Part shown: positions 61,769-64,000 of the stretch, in pieces | How positions within the stretch are numbered: position 1 is the stretch's first letter | Layout of the letters: each line of letters begins with the position of its first letter | Assembly (NCBI GenBank): GCA_963838775.1 | Contig: CAWISP010000041.1 | Location: forward strand, 62,001-126,000 | DNA length: 64,000 nucleotides | DNA from: Chersky-840 sp963838775 | GTDB lineage: Bacteria; Actinomycetota; Acidimicrobiia; Acidimicrobiales; UBA8190 | Direction of reading: 5' to 3' | The notes under the pieces: generated by a model | What the model saw: the letters and a program-made list of their open reading frames with translations, nothing else | What the model was told of the DNA's origin: nothing | Databases searched by the model: none | Position numbers and translations under genes: made by a program

Positions 61769-63105
61769 GGCCACACCTTGCCACGCTCGGCCTCGGGTCG
61801 CCCGTCGTCGCGACCGGGTCCGGCGGCGACGGGGCGCGCCGCCAAGGACTCCAACTCCGCAACGGCATCGGCGACGCCGTCGCCATCGGCGATGGCCGAC
61901 GCCAGGCGCGACGCGCCGGCCCGGAATCGATCATCCTCGAGCACCGACTGCACCGCTTTGCGGATCTCGGCCACAGACGCCTTGGGCGAGAGCCGGAGGC
62001 CGGCTCCATGGTGCACGACCCGTGCTGCGGTGTCGTTCTGGTCTCGTCCCATCGGGATGCAGACCATGGGCACCCCCGCCGCCAACGTCTTGATCGTCGT
62101 GCCGTGCCCGCAGTGCGTCACGACAACGGACGCATCGGGCAGGATCTGCGAGTGGGGGGCCGACCCTACGACGGCGACGTTGGGGGTCGATCGCACCTCG
62201 TCGGCGTCGAGCAGCCGGCCCACCGTGACGATGGCGCGGACCGGCAAGGCCGACAGCGCCTCGACCACCCGGCGCAACACGGGACCCTGGTTCTGGTACG
62301 TGGAACTGAACCCCACCAGGACGAGGGGGCGCTCGTCGGGTCCGGTCCAGGGAGAGGTCCAGGGTTCCACCCAGTCGGGGTCGTCGAGGATGGGGCCCAC
62401 GTAGCGGACGTGTGCCGGGACGGAACGAGCCGCGTAGTCGAAGACGGGACTCGTCAGCACCAGGATCAGGTCAGCCGCCAGTGCCTGGTCGTAGAACGAG
62501 GACAAGGGGGCGAGGCCGTGAGCGGCCCGAGCACGGTTGATCGGCGGCAGACCGGCCCGGAACAGGCGGTTGACCACCCCCCGCAGGGCGCCGTCGCGCG
62601 TGCGACCGAGCACGGTCTTGGCGAGCGCGAAGCCGGGTCCGATCGTCGGGGTGCCGGGGGTCGGCATGATCCAGATGTTCGTCACGACAAGCGCCACGGG
62701 GAGCTTGGCGGCCTGGGCGGCGATGATCGAACCGAAGAGGAAGGCGTCGGGTACGACCACGTCGGGCCGGAATTCCTCGATCGCCTCGACGGTGTCGGCC
62801 GCGAACTCGGCGGCGGGACCGGCGATGAACCGGTCGCGCACCCGCTTCAACATGACGAGCGGGTTCGCCGACTCCCAGTCCTTCAAGAGATCCTCCGACG
62901 GATCGAGCGTCCGCTGATGCGGAGCACGTCGCCAGGGTGTGAACGTGCACCCGGCCGCTTCGGCGCCGACACGGATGGTCGGGTCGGCAAGGACGTGCAC
63001 GTGGTGCCCCCGGTCGATCAGCCGTCGGGCGATACCGAGCTCGGGGGGGACATTTCCCCCGCCTTCCCACGACGACATCAGGAAGCGATATGGCTTTCGG
63101 TCCAT
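61765..63105 (-). CDS. MGT/UGT-type glycosyltransferase
   Basis: 446-residue GT1-type enzyme: N-terminal GGGNVPPELGIARRLIDRGHHV, C-terminal donor site VVGSAPHSQILPDASVVVTHCGHGTTIKTLAAGVP and PMGRDQNDTAARV (landmarks only). It transfers a nucleotide-activated sugar to a small lipophilic acceptor. ATG 63105; coupled to the VOC gene. No antibiotic biosynthesis cluster is visible around it. Confidence 0.9.
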   Translation of the reverse strand: MDRKPYRFLMSSWEGGGNVPPELGIARRLIDRGHHVHVLADPTIRVGAEAAGCTFTPWRRAPHQRTLDPSEDLLKDWESANPLVMLKRVRDRFIAGPAAEFAADTVEAIEEFRPDVVVPDAFLFGSIIAAQAAKLPVALVVTNIWIMPTPGTPTIGPGFALAKTVLGRTRDGALRGVVNRLFRAGLPPINRARAAHGLAPLSSFYDQALAADLILVLTSPVFDYAARSVPAHVRYVGPILDDPDWVEPWTSPWTGPDERPLVLVGFSSTYQNQGPVLRRVVEALSALPVRAIVTVGRLLDADEVRSTPNVAVVGSAPHSQILPDASVVVTHCGHGTTIKTLAAGVPMVCIPMGRDQNDTAARVVHHGAGLRLSPKASVAEIRKAVQSVLEDDRFRAGASRLASAIADGDGVADAVAELESLAARPVAAGPGRDDGRPEAERGKVWP

Positions 63106-63253
63106 CACGTCGACCCCAAGTTCTGCCCGCCTCCTGGAAGTGTGACGCGATCCACGCGGCCGCGCCAAGGTGGTCAGCCCGTGCGCGGTGCTCGTGCTAG
63201 CACCACGGCAACCCAGTTAGGGTCTGGCCAGGGTGCAGCCAGGGAGGGTTGTC

Positions 63254-64000
63254 ATGGGGCACACGAGGATCACCGAGGACCCGAGGATCGATCCGCGCAT
63301 CAAGGTCCTGTTCGGTGCCGTGGACATCTCGCGTTCCTCCGATGACGTGGGCAGCCGCCAGCAGATCCTCGAGGAGGCCAACTCTGAGGAGGCGATCGCG
63401 TTACGAAGTCTGGTAACCGCCTTTCTGGACATGGCCGACACCGAGGAGGTCGCTCCGTCGGCGGGATTGACCGTCACCGAGCACGTCGTGGTATCGGCTC
63501 CCGACGCCAACAAGATCAACATCCGGTTCATCCGGCCCGGAAGCGATGACGTGGTGCCATGCGTGTACTACATCCACGGGGGCGGGATGGCGACGATGTC
63601 GTGCTACGACGGCAACTACCGGGCGTGGGGCAGGCTCATCGCCGCCCGGGGCGTGGCCGTGGCGATGGTCGACTTCCGCAATTCGATCGTCGCTTCTTCG
63701 GTCGACGAGGTCGCCCCCTTCCCGGCCGGGCTCAACGACTGCGTGTCGGGGTTGAAGTGGGTGGCGGCCAACCACGCCGAGTTGGCCGTCGACCCCAATC
63801 GCATCGTCGTCGCCGGAGAAAGCGGTGGGGGCAACCTGACACTGGCGACCGGGCTCTGCCTCAAGCGAGACGGTGACCTCGGCCTCATCAGTGGCCTGTA
63901 CGCGCTGTGCCCCTACATCGCGGGATCGTGGCCGTCGCCCGAGAGCCCGTCGTCGACCGAGAACAACGGCATCCTGCTCGACCTCCATAACAACCGGGGT
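63254..64000 (+). CDS. Alpha/beta hydrolase (HSL/acetyl-hydrolase type), cut by window end
   Basis: Partial, 249 residues to the edge. HGGGMATMS is the oxyanion motif and GESGGGNLTLA the nucleophile elbow, typical of the hormone-sensitive-lipase family. ATG 63254 follows GGGAGGG with good spacing. The acid and His of the triad lie beyond the window. Likely esterase. Confidence 0.88.
   Translation, partial: MGHTRITEDPRIDPRIKVLFGAVDISRSSDDVGSRQQILEEANSEEAIALRSLVTAFLDMADTEEVAPSAGLTVTEHVVVSAPDANKINIRFIRPGSDDVVPCVYYIHGGGMATMSCYDGNYRAWGRLIAARGVAVAMVDFRNSIVASSVDEVAPFPAGLNDCVSGLKWVAANHAELAVDPNRIVVAGESGGGNLTLATGLCLKRDGDLGLISGLYALCPYIAGSWPSPESPSSTENNGILLDLHNNRG

Noticed and set aside
61765..63105. Part of an antibiotic biosynthesis cluster
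   Set aside because: Apart from a VOC gene and an F420 enzyme there is no synthase or other tailoring gene around the glycosyltransferase.

Overview
The window is high-GC actinobacterial chromosome, most likely from the class Acidimicrobiia. The evidence is lineage flavour rather than a marker gene. Two secreted enzymes carry the GYWLVASDGG-type repeat common in Acidimicrobiia, there are F420-type enzymes (two luciferase-like monooxygenases and an FrhB-like protein), and there is the actinobacterial trio phosphomutase/DUF3090/SCO1664-like. Most genes are dense and translationally coupled, with ATGA or GTGA overlaps.

Layout. 0-10.5 kb: an ABC exporter (ATPase plus FtsX permease), a YVTN beta-propeller with a NodB-type deacetylase, a secreted esterase, a Fur-type regulator with a catalase, and a repeat-rich membrane protein. 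Nearly every second gene here has a frameshift or nonsense codon, whereas I see no such lesion downstream apart from a mobile-element insertion and one transposase remnant. 11-17.2 kb: a two-component system followed by a membrane electron-transfer module (small Ser/Thr-rich anchor, ApbE flavin transferase, haem-type ferric-reductase membrane protein, NuoF-like flavoprotein, ferredoxin). 17.2-20.9 kb: thioesterase, an ECF sigma factor sandwiched between two SRPBCC-fold proteins, nitroreductase, and an L,D-transpeptidase lipoprotein. 20.9-23.7 kb: a lipoprotein M15 peptidase gene split by an antisense group II intron whose ends can be placed to the base (21014-22994), because removing it restores the frame. 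24-27.8 kb: an SDR / F420 monooxygenase / zinc-free reductase operon. 28-43.9 kb: secreted PQQ-like lipoprotein, desaturase, two ANTAR regulators, aconitase, GH43-repeat enzyme, HtrA-like protease, HxlR regulator with a palindromic operator, amidotransferase, PIG-L deacetylase, C69 peptidase and DEAD-box helicase. 44-48.6 kb: thiC under a TPP riboswitch, divergent from bcp; mutM divergent from an frhB-like gene. 48.7-53.05 kb: a visibly less GC-rich patch (flavin monooxygenase and an orphan FtsX permease) that begins at a tRNA 3'-end-like remnant and an IS481-like transposase remnant. 53.3-64 kb: uracil-DNA glycosylase, the phosphomutase/DUF3090/SCO1664-like trio, cytochrome P450, an L,D-transpeptidase with propeller-like repeats, small hypothetical genes, a cupin, an F420 monooxygenase, a VOC protein, a glycosyltransferase and a truncated alpha/beta hydrolase.

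How the genes fit together. Cell-envelope work is prominent (two YkuD transpeptidases, an M15 peptidase, a NodB deacetylase, FtsX exporters). So is flavin/F420 redox chemistry (ApbE module, two luciferase-like oxidoreductases, FrhB-like protein, nitroreductase, flavin monooxygenase, P450). The strongest candidates for new biology are the two-component-linked flavinylation/electron-transfer module, the sigma factor flanked by two SRPBCC proteins, and three genes whose stop codons lie inside short tandem repeats. The lesion cluster at the left end could equally be poor sequence at a contig end and should be checked first.
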